Shown here: in pieces, positions 31,943-43,635 of the stretch | How positions within the stretch are numbered: the stretch's first letter is position 1 | How the letters are laid out: each line of letters opens with the position of its first letter | NCBI RefSeq assembly: GCF_041956535.1 | Contig: NW_027192198.1 | Location: 1 to 64,000, forward strand | DNA from: Calcarisporiella thermophila CBS 279.70 | Taxonomy: Eukaryota; Calcarisporiellomycota | Reading direction: 5' to 3' | Length of the DNA: 64,000 nucleotides | Notes under the pieces: model-generated | Databases searched by the model: none | What the model was told of the DNA's origin: nothing | Seen by the model: the letters and a program-made list of their open reading frames with translations, nothing else | Made by a program: the position numbers and the translations under genes

Positions 31943-34664
31943 CTATAGTCCTAAATATCTTCGATCATAATCTCTATACCGTTCACATACTGAATTATAA
32001 TCAAGAAGAGGAACAGTAGAGATTTCTCGTTTTCTTCTTAATGAGCGTAAAAACTCCATATGGTCATTAGAGTTACCACGCACTTGTTTAGTACAATTGG
32101 ATCCCGCTTTTGTATGTGATGTGCTCCCCGTATCTTCGGCTAAATTAGAATGTGTAAATGTGGGAAATATGGGGCCAAGGGTATCATCTGGCTTACCTGT
32201 TGCCTTCCTCAGATCCTCAAGAGCATGCTCTATATGAACCATTAAGATGGTTCTGAAGCTATATTGCCCTTTCCCCTGCGGCTTCGGGTTTTCACTTTTC
32301 AATGCATTGAACTCGGTATAAGCTTCACCCAGTTCACCTAGGTACATTTGCACACGAGCTCGTTCGAAACGCGAGAAGTAAAAAATGTAATGATCAAGCG
32401 CGATTTTGGAACTGTGTTGTATTACGATGTCAAAGCACGCCAGAGCAAGTTGGACATATTCATCACACGGATACGAGTTTGAGCCATTTTCATAAAAGGC
32501 GAGTTTAGAAGCGATGATCCCCTTAAGCATGTAACCGAGACAGTAGTCATCCCAATAATTAGCATATTCTTTTTTGTTAGCAGGAGACCCTGAATTGGGT
32601 GTTGAAAGCATATTTTTATGCATTAGGCGAGATAAGGTCGAAGATTGTGCACGTGATCGATGTTTTTTGCCCAAACAAGGTTCAATGACGTTTACAGAGA
32701 CAATATTTTCCACAAGTGGCTCGAGATTCGCCAGCTCCGCTGCCACGAAAGCCAGGCTATCCTTCAATTGCGAGACATTCATGAAATTAAAACAGTTCCA
32801 TATGTACATGAGCTCAAATAAAGGTAAGAACAGCCGGTGTCCTTGCGCAAAGAATTTGCGGGCCTTTCTTGCTACGAATTTCTAAGTTGGAGAAAAATTA
32901 AAATTGCGGTTTTTTCAATGAACCAATACATTTTGATGACAGTCAAATTACCTCTATCGGCAAACAAACTCTACCGTAGGGGCATACTAGATGGTTTACA
33001 TCTGACATCACGTCAATTGCCTCTTGCAAACTCTCTTCTGTGCTTAAAGTGTAAGAAGCCGCGGCTTTATGGTAACAATAGGTTGCCTTGGACCACATAC
33101 TTTCCGCTGCAAGAATATTAATCGTGTCTAATGCCTTTTTCCAGTCAAAGACGATGCAGTAGCACTGGAATAGGTACCAGCAAGAGCAATGAAGCACTTG
33201 CCTACACTCTTGTCTCGTTCCAATGGTAAATTCAAATATTCGAATGGCCGCATCTACATCGTGGGAAAGCATGTGGACTACCCCAAATATATCAAGAAAC
33301 ATAATGCTGTGCTCATACCGTGCCACTAGAGAATTAACAATCTTGACAGCGGTGGATAAATCATAGCTAGGATTAGGAACAAAGCTATTAACTACGACGT
33401 GAAAAATACAAGTGGTAGCATCACAGACGACACTACGTAATCCGCTGCAGCCACGTCCTGCTGCACGCTCGAAATGACTGAGCTTTGTACCCTGTTTCCA
33501 CCCACCCGGAGCTTTAAGAAGCTCGAGTCCGTATTCGCGATCGCTTTTGAAGCCAGCAACTCGAAGAAGGGGGGCGTATTTTGGGTGGAGAATTTTAGCA
33601 TAGCTGACACAGATCATCATCAACGCAGGATCATAGGCGATACCCGAGTAGAAATCTTTATCGATATTGATGCAAGTGATATCGATTCCCTTTTCATGCT
33701 CTTCCTCGATATTCACAGTGAAATTTTCTATCGCGCTGCAGATAACCTGACACCGTTTGGTATGCAGCGCAGCCTTGAATAAGGATCCATCGCTACCTTG
33801 TATGAACATTACCAAAGATAGCAAATAACTAGCCTCAGCAACTACAAGCTCCTGGTGGAAGTATCGATAACCGAATGAGAAAAGATAAAAATGTACTGTG
33901 TTTAGTTTTCAGAAAGAGAGAAGAACAAGATGGACTAACCGCATGCATTTGGCGAGATGTCATTTTTTTGAACACCCTTATCGAGGGTCCGCCTAGTAGA
34001 ATATCGCCGAGAAGTGTCCTACTGAATCTTCGGAATCGAGTGGCTAATTTAATTGTGCGTTGCAAGGCCTTAGCGGCTATATCAATATCGTCTGGTTTGA
34101 AAGTCAATAAGGCACGAAATGTGAGAATGGTGCTATAACCGTGAGTGGAGTAGAGAGATTTGTTGTGGCCCTTTAACAAAAGAGCTTCAGCATCGCTCAT
34201 GCGAGTGTTGCATAATAAATCTATTGCACGTTGAGTTTGAGCAATGTCCGTTTTTAAATCATCTTGTTGCGTCCTTCGCTGATGGCGGAGGAGCAACTTC
34301 TGTACAAAAGGCATAAAGTCACACATTAAACAATTCTCGACTGTTTTTTGGAGCCAATGTACAACGGTAATGATATTAGGTCGAAATAGATCAGGGTGAC
34401 AAAGAGCCCGATTAAATAAGACATCAGATTGTGTAAGTGTGAATAGCCTATTAACATGATTCAATTGAAAATGAAGTTCATCCCCTGCTCTGAAGAGCTT
34501 TGACCAAGAGGCGTCGACATATACATAAGTTACGCCAAAAAGTAAGAGACTTTCCTTAGCAGTTGAGTTGAAATGAAGTCAAGCTGTACGTCTCCCACCT
34601 TCCTTTTTGTAATAATTTGCATGGCCAATCCGCATGCTAAATGCTGGCAATTAAAACCTGACAT
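31943..34664 (-). CDS. IML2/TTC39 family TPR protein
   Basis: Exons 34599-34664, 33940-34554, 32952-33851 and 31943-32881 join in phase 0 throughout, giving about 839 residues. Family hallmarks appear in order: DAEALLLKGHNKSLYSTHGY with LLTFKPDD, then RQMHAELVVAEASYLL restored by splicing at 33940/33851, LHPKYAPLLRVAGFKSDREY, WSKATYCYHKAAA, the junction KFVARKARKF with PLFELMYIWN after the third intron, and a C-terminal TPR-like block (DDYCLGYMLKGII ... FSRFERARVQMYLGELGEAY). Members of this family include yeast Iml2 (lipid-droplet/inclusion-body clearance, mitochondrial outer membrane) and animal TTC39 proteins (lipid metabolism). The first exon and its 44-nt intron are the weakest part; the ATG at 34664 is my best guess. 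All three main introns are short and canonical. Confidence 0.85.
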
Positions 34665-35228
34665 GTATGGGTCCTTAGCCACCAGAATAGGCCACTGTTA
34701 ATGGATGATACTGACACCTGTTGTTATTTGAGCTCTGAGTTTAAACCATCAATTGCTGTGCCATTTCTATCCTGGCTATTTCTCAAACCAGGCTGGAATC
34801 ATTTCGACCTTCACATGCAATCTGGCCGTATACTATATATATTCTTATTCGTACCGCATTTCAGCGCATTCAAACTGGATTGATTATACGTATAACCTAA
34901 TACTCTTTGTAAATTTTCTATAGTTTTTTCATAATTTCTAAGCTTTTTACCCGTAAAATAAATTTACGGGAAAACCACTGGAATTTATAGGGAAACTGAC
35001 GCATTCACCTAGGTTTCCACATTATTCTCCCATATTTTTTCTAATTTTTCTTTAGTATCTTTTTATAGGTATAGTGAAGTCGATTACAAAGGTAGATTGC
35101 TACGTCTAAATCTGTAAATCGACACAATAAAATTTAGGACGTTTAGATATAAAACCAATAAGTTTTCTCGAATCTACTCTGGATTTTTATTATTATAGCC
35201 AAACTTCAACCATCATAAATTTAGATAT
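34665..35228. other. intergenic region
   Basis: AT-rich; nothing recognised apart from the short TTTACCCGTAAAATAAATTTACGGGAAA inverted repeat at about 34947-34974. Confidence 0.4.
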
Positions 35229-35549
35229 CTAGCACTGCCAACCATCGGTCCTACAGTTGATACATATGCTATTTGCTTGTGCTCTGTAATCATAGCAGCA
35301 TTCGTTCCTTTTTGCCATGTACAACACCGTGCCTTGACAACCACTACCGTTGTATATTTTAACATGCTGCCCGCCATAGTTAGTAGTGTAACTATGCATC
35401 AGTGGACAGGATTGTATATTGTTATACCCGCACGCAGATGTTGTCCAAACAGTTTTTGCCCCACAGTCGGCCAGTTTCTGCCCATCTACAGAAGTTGCGC
35501 TGACACCAGCAACTGTAAGAACTAATAATATCATGAACTTTTTATACAT
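35229..35549 (-). CDS. small secreted cysteine-rich protein (106 aa)
   Basis: Intronless frame with a signal peptide (MYKKFMILLVLTVAGVSATS) and a mature part of about 86 residues with nine cysteines, arranged as C..C..C..C..CC..C..C..C and ending directly in Cys. Tyr/Asn/Gly-rich text (YTTNYGGQHVKIYNGSGCQG) resembles small secreted fungal proteins with a beta-sandwich-like fold, but no family is assigned. It is unrelated in sequence to the 22.5-kb and 56.7-kb proteins. An odd cysteine count would leave one free thiol or imply dimerisation. Function unknown; secretion is well supported by the leader. Confidence 0.7.
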   Translation of the reverse strand: MYKKFMILLVLTVAGVSATSVDGQKLADCGAKTVWTTSACGYNNIQSCPLMHSYTTNYGGQHVKIYNGSGCQGTVLYMAKRNECCYDYRAQANSICINCRTDGWQC

Positions 35550-35697
35550 TTGGTTACAAGAAGTAATACTGAAATGGAGCTCTAACTGAGATAGGAATTG
35601 CCAGCTCAGAAGATTAAATCATAATAGGAAATTTTTTGAGCTTTTAAATATATCTACTATTTAAAGAAAATGAGGATTGTTATATAGCTAGATGATG

Positions 35698-35843
35698 TAC
35701 AGCCGACCGCAAAAACATAGTCACAGATGGATATATTTTGTTAAAATCCAAATATTTCAGTAGCTCCTTTCAAGGGAACACTGAAAATATTTTGAGAAAA
35801 ATCTACAGCTTCCACACTATTTTCAGAGGTATATGCCACCCTG
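35698..35843 (+). repeat. 146-bp dispersed repeat, copy B
   Basis: Exact reverse complement of 12798-12943 over 146 bases, 23 kb away. The left end is TACAGCCGACCGC, the right end GCCACCCTG. Similarity stops abruptly at both edges. Confidence 0.95.
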
Positions 35844-37786
35844 ACTTCAGAATATCTTATTTTATACCATTGCTTTGTCATATCAATATTGTTAGGTATA
35901 TAAGAGTATTAAATAAACACATCATTTAGTTATGAAATAAAAAATATTAAGACAATTTGTCGTCATTCTATACATTATTCAGAAGAATTAAAGTCGAATG
36001 ATAAGCCGGCCACAGCCTATTTTGTCCAATTTATGATAAAATAGACTATAGCTAAGACTTAATCTCTGTTTGTTGATATTGTTCTAATTGACATTTAGGT
36101 ACATATTTTGGCATCTTTACTCTTATATTTATGATGCATTCAGGATTAATGAGCACTTTTGTAAATTAAATAATATTTTCTTTTCGCTTTGTTGGATTTG
36201 GCTGGCGTTTTCGTCTGTTTAACCATGTTCTCACTAAAACGAGCAACAATAGCCATATTCCAAAAAAAAAACTCCATCATAACTCTATTAATTCCAGGAG
36301 AGGGCATGTCTAAGCTGGGTGTTCCTGAAAGCAAGGAGAGCAAATAATAGGAAGGTTTCCACCTGTCTTAATGACTGAAATTAGCCCTTTCTAAGTAGCA
36401 ATATAAGTTCTATGAAGAATTACTTAAATGTGGAGCTTAACAATGTTCACCTTAAATAGATCCGACAAATTGAGGGATAGCTATTTCAAGCAACTCGTAT
36501 CCGGCTGGAACACCAGCCTCAGTAAGGTCGCATGACAGTTTTGTAACATTTCGAAGTCCTTCGTTGATTTGAAAACTTTAAATTGCAAATATAATTCTTT
36601 GCTTTTTTCAGTATATCTAAGATTTGTGTATTACCTTCCAACGACGCAGGGATCATTAAAAATATCTTTCCATCCCACAGTTGTACGCAGTTGTTCAAAG
36701 TAGGTGCACAGGTAAAATACCAGCTATTTTTATAATCTTTCGCTTTATATTATTTGCTTTTATGTCTATAGGACTTACTGCCTTAGCATACCATATACTT
36801 AAGTTGCTTCTAATTTATGAGTGAAACATTATCCTGCGACCACAAATAGTCGATCGTCCTCTCTGCAGGAGACCTAAACCCCTTCTTTGCGGGCATTAAT
36901 CTCTTTTTTGGATAACTGTTGTCTAAAAATAACTTAATATGCTTTAGAGTACAATATTACGAATTACCAACGGGCATTCTCCCTGTGAGATTCGGAGGAG
37001 AGGAAGGGGGAAACCAGAAGGTCAGAACCAAAGATGCGCACGCTTAACATACTTGAATATTTGTAGGTATATTTTCTTCCATTCCTGTAATACACCCCTG
37101 TCTCTAATGAAAGTGAATGCTTATTTTAATTAACTAAAATCTCGCTAAACATCAGTGTTTAGTTTATAAAACCCAAAATGGAATCGTTTAAATATTAAAT
37201 TAAGTTGGTCAAGTGTTATTTTTCTTATTAGGACTCGTTTATTATTAACACAAGAATGAAATAATCATAGGATGGCGATTAGTCATCAAAAGTGACCATC
37301 ACACTATAATGTATATTCACAAATTATGCTGAGATTGACACAATCTACAGATATTTTCACTCAATGCAGTACATGAAATAAATATTGTTCATTCGCATTA
37401 ATGCTATTTATTATTAATAAAAGAGATATCCAGCCTTTTTCACTTATTTATGTTTTTATTTTTATAGGTTAGAGTATTAAATAGCCAGCTCGATCAAACG
37501 GAATTAACTTGAATAAAAGCTACATAATATTTTACTACTGATAGTGAAATGTTATATAATCAGTGAAGCATTTGGGTTCGACTCGGAAAAATATCCTCTT
37601 ATGTATGTATTGTATGTTTATATAACTATTTTAGCTAGAGTGTAAACTAGGTTTTAATGATAGGTATTCGCATAGTTTTCATACGAAACCTCTAATTACT
37701 AAATACTAGCAACCGTAATTTAGATGAGGTTAAACAAAATTTCTGTCGCTATGGTGACCTTACATCAGCATCTCAGTTTTTTTTAA
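35844..37786. other. long AT-rich intergenic region
   Basis: No coding, RNA or clear repeat signal on either strand. Confidence 0.45.
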
Positions 37787-37794
37787 TATAAAAA
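37787..37794 (+). promoter_or_regulatory. TATA-like box of the protease gene
   Basis: TATAAAAA, 96 bases before the chosen ATG at 37883. Confidence 0.45.
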
Positions 37795-37882
37795 TCGTAA
37801 CGAAAATCATTAAAAAATAAAAGACAAAATTGCTAGCCAAGTATAACTGTCTTGCAATTCCTTGAATTTGAAAATCCCTGTT

Positions 37883-38838
37883 ATGAAAATCTATTATTCT
37901 TTCTTGGTATTGTTGGGCGCTAGTCTAGTAGCTGGTTTTCCAACCAAACCGATAAATGAAACTGATGAAGAGCTACCCATTCGTGCACATGTGGTAGGTG
38001 GAACTAAGGTGGATCAAGGGGAAATGCCTTTCGCTGTATCGGTGAACATTCGAGGTAGTCAAGGCGGTGCATTCTGTACTGGTTTTCTCATTACAGAATC
38101 GATCGCACTAACAGCAGCTCACTGCGTGGAGAATTGGCAGCAAGTATCCATCAAGTACGGTGATGTTGCACTCAACAATCAGAAGCAAATTGCCGCGAAG
38201 AATGTCGTGATACACGAAAAATATCAATCTTCTCGGAAAAATTATCTAGTAAATACTATTCTCTTGATTCTCTACACAACTACTTACTAGGATTATTTAT
38301 AATGGATGCAATAGCACGACATTGCGATTATCTTTTTGAAGGAGAAGATTGTAACCGGCCCAAATGCTAAGCCAATCACTATTGACACCATTAATCCTCA
38401 GCCCAATCAACTTGTGATATCGGCTGGGTGGGGTGCCACTAGCGATCCGGGAGGTGGCCTCTCTTCTCAGCTCTTAAAGGTGAATCAAAATATTGCTGAT
38501 GCCGAAACCTGCAAGAAGTACGATGAGAACTTCACCGGATTCGACGGTCCCGATTTCTGCGTTTTCCCTGTTCGTGGCAAATCCATCTGTTATGGGGATA
38601 GTGGAGGTCCTCTTCTATCTGGCGTAAAGGGCAAATATAAGCTGCTTGGTATCACATCTCATTGGAGTCGGACGGGTCGCTATTGTGCAGGTGAGTAGTT
38701 TTGGTCTTTATGTGCTGAATATAAATCCGAGTAATGATCCTTTCAAATCTGTGTTTAGACGGTACTATGTTCCCATACTTCACTCACGTTAGTTACTATT
38801 TGGATTGGTTGAAGTCTAAAGGTGTTCCTCTAAAGTAG
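37883..38838 (+). CDS. secreted serine protease, chymotrypsin fold (family S1)
   Basis: Exons 37883-38248, 38315-38690 and 38759-38838 join in phase (0, 1) to 273 residues. Signal peptide MKIYYSFLVLLGASLVAG, a short propeptide, then the mature N-terminus VVGG at 37-40. The catalytic triad is complete: H80 in LTAAHC, D124 in HDIAI (first codons of exon 2), S218 in CYGDSGGP. The residue at the base of the S1 pocket, six before the nucleophile, is Ser212, not Asp, so the specificity should be chymotrypsin-like rather than tryptic. The residue before VVGG is His, not the usual Arg/Lys, so activation may not depend on a trypsin. C65-C81 forms the standard histidine-loop disulfide. Such proteases digest host or food protein. 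The ATG at 37883 is chosen since the leader begins there. Confidence 0.9.
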
Positions 38839-39011
38839 CGAGGAAGAGCACTTCTTTTAATTTCCATGATTTTCGTCAAGTTGAATGAAATTGGAGTTCC
38901 ATTATACTTGAATAAAATTCCAAGCCACTTCCCCACATTATTTGAATTTACAAAATTAAATTGCACGGTTATCCAAAGTTATATTTTAATTATCCTCACA
39001 TTGTCCTGCTA

Positions 39012-41487
39012 CTATCGTATTTCGATATTTAATATCTTGATATCTTCCTGCGGTCTATCGGACTTATCGGTGCGGACTCGCTCGATTGCGTGGATAACAT
39101 CCATTCCAGCTGATGCTTGCCCAAAGATCGTGTGCTTGTTGTCTAGCCAAGGAGTCGGTACAACAGTGATAAAAAATTGGGATCCATTTGTGTTGGGTCC
39201 CGCATTGGCCATACTGAGACGATACGGGCGGTCGTGTCGTAAATCACGATGAAACTCATCTTCAAACTCGTTTCCCCAAATGGACTCACCGCCAGTCCCA
39301 TCACCAAGAGGATCTCCTGTTTGAATCATAAAGCCTTTGATAACGCGATGGAAGATCACATTATCATAGTAACCATTACGGGCATGAGTCACAAAATTCT
39401 CTACAGCCTTGGGTGCGTACTCGGGGAATAATCGTAAATGGATATCACCAGCAGTGGTGCGTAATATTGCGGCAGTTCCCAATTTTTGTTTCGAAGTAGC
39501 TGTTGCTGCGACAGTCTGTTCCTCACGTGAAGGTTTTTCGTTGAAAATATCACGTTCACCCTTATGTGAGTCTTCTGAATCGGGTTCTCGTTGTGTGAAC
39601 ATGAAGAAACGATTCCGTTTGAAAGCGGTGCAAAAGAGTGTGGGGTCAAGAGATTCACTTTCCTTTAGCAAAGGATTATCTGAAGCTGCCATAGCCTAAT
39701 GGTGCAATGCCGTGTGAGTATATATGTGAGATACTACTAAATGAATATATGAAAGTCCTCTACTCGGATATCCTCTTACCAAGGTCATCATTGTTTTTTT
39801 TCTTGGCTGACCCTGATAGAGTGACAAGTTCAAAAAACGGTGTGTCTCATCTTTGCCCAGAAGCCGCGCAACCCTATTTGAATGAATGTTGACCACTTTA
39901 ATCCCCAAAAGTGAAGGATAAATGATAAAGTGTCCGCTTTCGTCAAAAACTACTCAGAATTAAGACGGTTAGATATATTATATTGTTTTTCACAGAGATA
40001 TTGCACAACCCACCAGCATTGACAGTAGCGCTCTGAGGAGATTTGCTCAACTCGCGCTCTAAGGCAAGTCGTCGACCAAATTCCATGTCATCAAGCCGAT
40101 ACACCGCTGTCCCTGCCTGTTGCATTTCACTGTTTGCTTCGAGTGACTCATCATATTTACGAATGAGCTTGCCCGTTAAGAATTTGAATACTCGCACTTG
40201 GCGGTCATCCATGCTCATCGAAACGAAGTGAGTAAAATCGGGAGAGAAATTGATGGAGGTAGGAGTAGCTTTACACTATAAATAGTCATATAAAGAATAA
40301 GACATTGCTCTACCCAACGGGTGACAGTAATCAAATTCCATGCAAGGCATACTTTTTTGAATTCGTACAAATCAGTTTCAGATTTATACTCAAAATTAAC
40401 CTGCTTCGGAAGGTCGAATGGCTCCACTGGTTGCCAATACTCAACCATCCCAGAAGTATCCGCTGATACAACTGTATTGAAGCGCGCATTGAACTGGTGG
40501 GAGAAAAGGTCAAAATGTGAAATATTATTTTCTTTTGAGTGTGTAATACCTCAATAATATGCACTGGTGCTGAGTGTAGTTTTGTAATTTCATGCAAAGC
40601 CTGCCCGTCTGCTCGCCCATCATATATCCGAATGGTGGAAGACTCTTGGTCGGAGCTAGTTAAAACTGGTCAGACAAAAACCGGATGGAATAACCAGAAA
40701 AATTCTCACCATGCTATTAAAGCTTGTGCTTGTCCAGGTTGGTATATCCAGCATACAGTTTGTGGGACATAATCCAGCTTAATCATGTTAATCATGTCTA
40801 AAGGTTGACAAGTATAAAATTAAAAAAGAACCGGCGAAACGGGGAAGTTCCAAGGATATACCAAAATTAATAATATCAAACACCTTCAAAGACTTGTCGA
40901 CAGAAATGGTAGCAAGCAACTGCCCATTATCTGATACCGTTATTCCATTAATAGCACCTACAAGATAAATTCACAGACAAAACATAAGATTACCACTAAA
41001 ACTGAGATAGACCTGTACTCGATCCTTACCTAAGTGAGCTCTAAAATGTTTCACAAATTCAATTCCTTTCTCCGTTTTCTTCCAAAACTTAAGGTGTCCG
41101 TCGGCGGATGTTGTGATGACAAAATCCGTTCTATTTCGAGATTAAATGTATATTATTGTGACTCGATATATATTTTAACCATTAAACTTACTTTGTGATA
41201 GCAACGTAACTTAGAACATCCCGATGCATATAGCTTATTTCGTACATGTTAGCTGAAGGAAGTTTTTCGAGATAGAGGCGCTCATGGGCAAGTACTAAAC
41301 AAATACAGGAGAATTAAGGATCATGATTTCGTTTACAGCAAAATGATCCATTACCTCTTTTCTTCTTTTTCGGTGCGGCATCAGCCGATGAAGGAGGTAA
41401 CGGCCCAATATCAGCTTCATCGCCGTCTTCTGATGCAATTGGTCCCGGATCGCGTTCGTGTTTGCCCAAAGTTTGATGGGTTGGCAT
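39012..41487 (-). CDS. WD40-repeat cyclophilin (PPWD1-type peptidyl-prolyl isomerase)
   Basis: Ten exons (41355-41487, 41192-41294, 41030-41130, 40862-40957, 40710-40797, 40550-40655, 40353-40493, 40014-40275, 39780-39949, 39012-39695) agree in phase and encode about 627 residues, near the human PPWD1 length. An acidic N-terminus with a KKKKR stretch suggests nuclear import. WD repeats start at [20 protein letters not shown] and include [29 protein letters not shown] and [11 protein letters not shown]. The C-terminal cyclophilin domain keeps the active-site residues: [20 protein letters not shown], and [12 protein letters not shown] with the drug-binding Trp. The domain reads [17 protein letters not shown] onward. 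PPWD1 is a spliceosome-associated isomerase (C complex); Saccharomyces lacks it. The splice reading IAC|SDQE at exon 5/6 uses the acceptor ACTAG. Confidence 0.92.
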
Positions 41488-43635
41488 TATAACTGTGCAT
41501 GAAAAGATCTATTAAAAAACTAACTATATATAACTGCGCCATTTCAACAACATTTAATGCAAATTTCAGATTCAAGTTGAATTCAATAAATTCTGGAATT
41601 CTATGAAAAGCCATTGTAAAAAGTAATAATAATGCTAATATGCTACCCATCGGTCAACAGTCTGTAAAGCACCTTCTCATTTGTAAATATTCAATGCATC
41701 CGCTATTCTTATGAATACATGTCCATTAATTATTCACTTGTATTTTGAATAGTTATTATTTTTTTAAAACTATGCTTTAAACAATTAAAACACTGATACA
41801 AAAGAAATAAAATCGCCAAGTCACCACCAATAGTTGGACACATGTCCAAGGATTTATGCTGCCTATATTATTATAGTGCGTTGAAACGTTAAATAGAAAA
41901 GTGACTCAACCTATGAGCAAGTGAAAATGCTAACGAGCTCAGCAAACAATTCTCAAAATAATAAAAGGTCTTTATAAATTTTGCAGCCTCTTCATTTAGC
42001 CGTATATACTGTACTTGGCAAACGGATATTTTTACAAATTTTTACCAATTAGGAGCTAGACTTGCATGGCCATTTTCTTGGTGAAGTCGCACAACTTCAT
42101 TTGATTGCCTTAGCCGAAAGGCTAATATGATACGATCGAATAGAGTAGTCGGTGAGAGCATGCACGGAGTTTCTTAGAGGGTAGAATTGTAAAACCGAAA
42201 CTCAATCCTTTGAGGTGTGCATCAGAGAAATCTCCAAATCAACTGTTTGATAACATCTAAAAAAAATGAAAAACAATTACATACCGCCATGTGAGAATAT
42301 CTGAAATCAAACCCGAATTTTAGATACCGCTGCAATTCTCCCGATTCATTCCCTCCAGTTCCCGAACTGCCAGCTTCATAGCTAACTAAGGATATTGATT
42401 AATCATCAATTATTATAACCAACCAGCTTAGAGACGAGCCTCTAGCTTTTCCCTGAGATTATGGTGTTTTGGGTTAGTTTTTATGAGCCCTGTTCGTATA
42501 AGAGTTCGGATGATGGTATCTATAATGTTAGGAATACAGCTAATTAAGCTCTATTTGATGGCGCAAAATAGATGTAAACTTAAGTCCAATAACGGCTTGT
42601 AGATCTATCAGTAATCCATACTACCCACGAATTTTCCATGTTCTATTCCATATTTGAATGTATAAAATACGGGAAATATTAAATGATTCAACAGGCGGAA
42701 TTCCTCAACTGTTGGGCTATTAGGCATAAATAGGTGTATCGAAATGCTACGGTATGGTCGATCATCATATGCCCAAGATAGCCATCTGTTGTGCTTGTCC
42801 CTAGGAGGCTTACTCCATTATTACTATACAGGAAAGAGTATTTGCCATCACTTCCCTATCTAGATTTACATACAGATATTGATACTATACCAACACTAAA
42901 TAGCAATATACAAGCGTGTCTCCTCATCCCTTTCAATTGCGTAATTTGAGAGAGATTGGCAACCTCGACATGACCCAAAGAAGTCAAGGCAATTGCAGTC
43001 TTGAATATACACAGCAATATGACTATTTTATTTTGCTCTGCATACTCAAATTCTCATCGAAATGGATGCTGCTAAGAAGGCAGGCACGCGGCTAAATGCA
43101 ATGAGCGGTACTGTGCTCATAAATTCACTCAATTTCCCGCCCCTCTCATTGTTGCCCATTTTCTTGGGCAATATTATCCATAATCAAGCTCCGTGCGTTA
43201 GGGAGAAACCGAAAAAATTGAATTTACGTCATATAATTTGCAATATCCGATTCTATCAGGTTCAACAATAAACACTCGTTAACTTGCACAAAAATTCTCC
43301 GTGTCAAAGAACAAGATGCACCCTAATCATCATCTCGATTCTTGATCATTATCCCTTTTGTTTTTCAATTTTGGATTTATTTATTATACTCCTTTATTTC
43401 ATTAAAGTTTAGTTTTTCCTCTCTTTCACTGCTAACTTTCTCCCCTTCGTGCCTATGCATTTTTCGCCTCTACTCCTTTATTCCCATTGAAGCTTTTCAA
43501 TATTATCTTGACTAACCGCTTCATTTGCTCTTTCAATAGCAGATACCACCCCCTTTGCTATTGATATTCTTTCTATATTTTCCTTCAATCGTCACCCCCT
43601 ATTCAAATTTTCCTTCAATTTTCTCACCCACAAAA
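41488..43635. other. long intergenic region between divergent genes
   Basis: Upstream of PPWD1 and of the kelch gene. A 69-codon plus-strand frame at 43062-43271 lacks family features. Pyrimidine-rich stretches at 43370-43630 just before the kelch ATG look like a fungal 5' leader. Confidence 0.45.

Noticed and set aside
37560-37590. GGGTTCGACTC, a T-loop-like sequence
   Set aside because: Flanking bases do not pair as a T-stem and no D- or anticodon arm lies upstream.
42090-42160. Possible tRNA-like hairpin around AGCCGAAAGGCTA
   Set aside because: No T-arm with GTTCGA or matching acceptor stem could be found.
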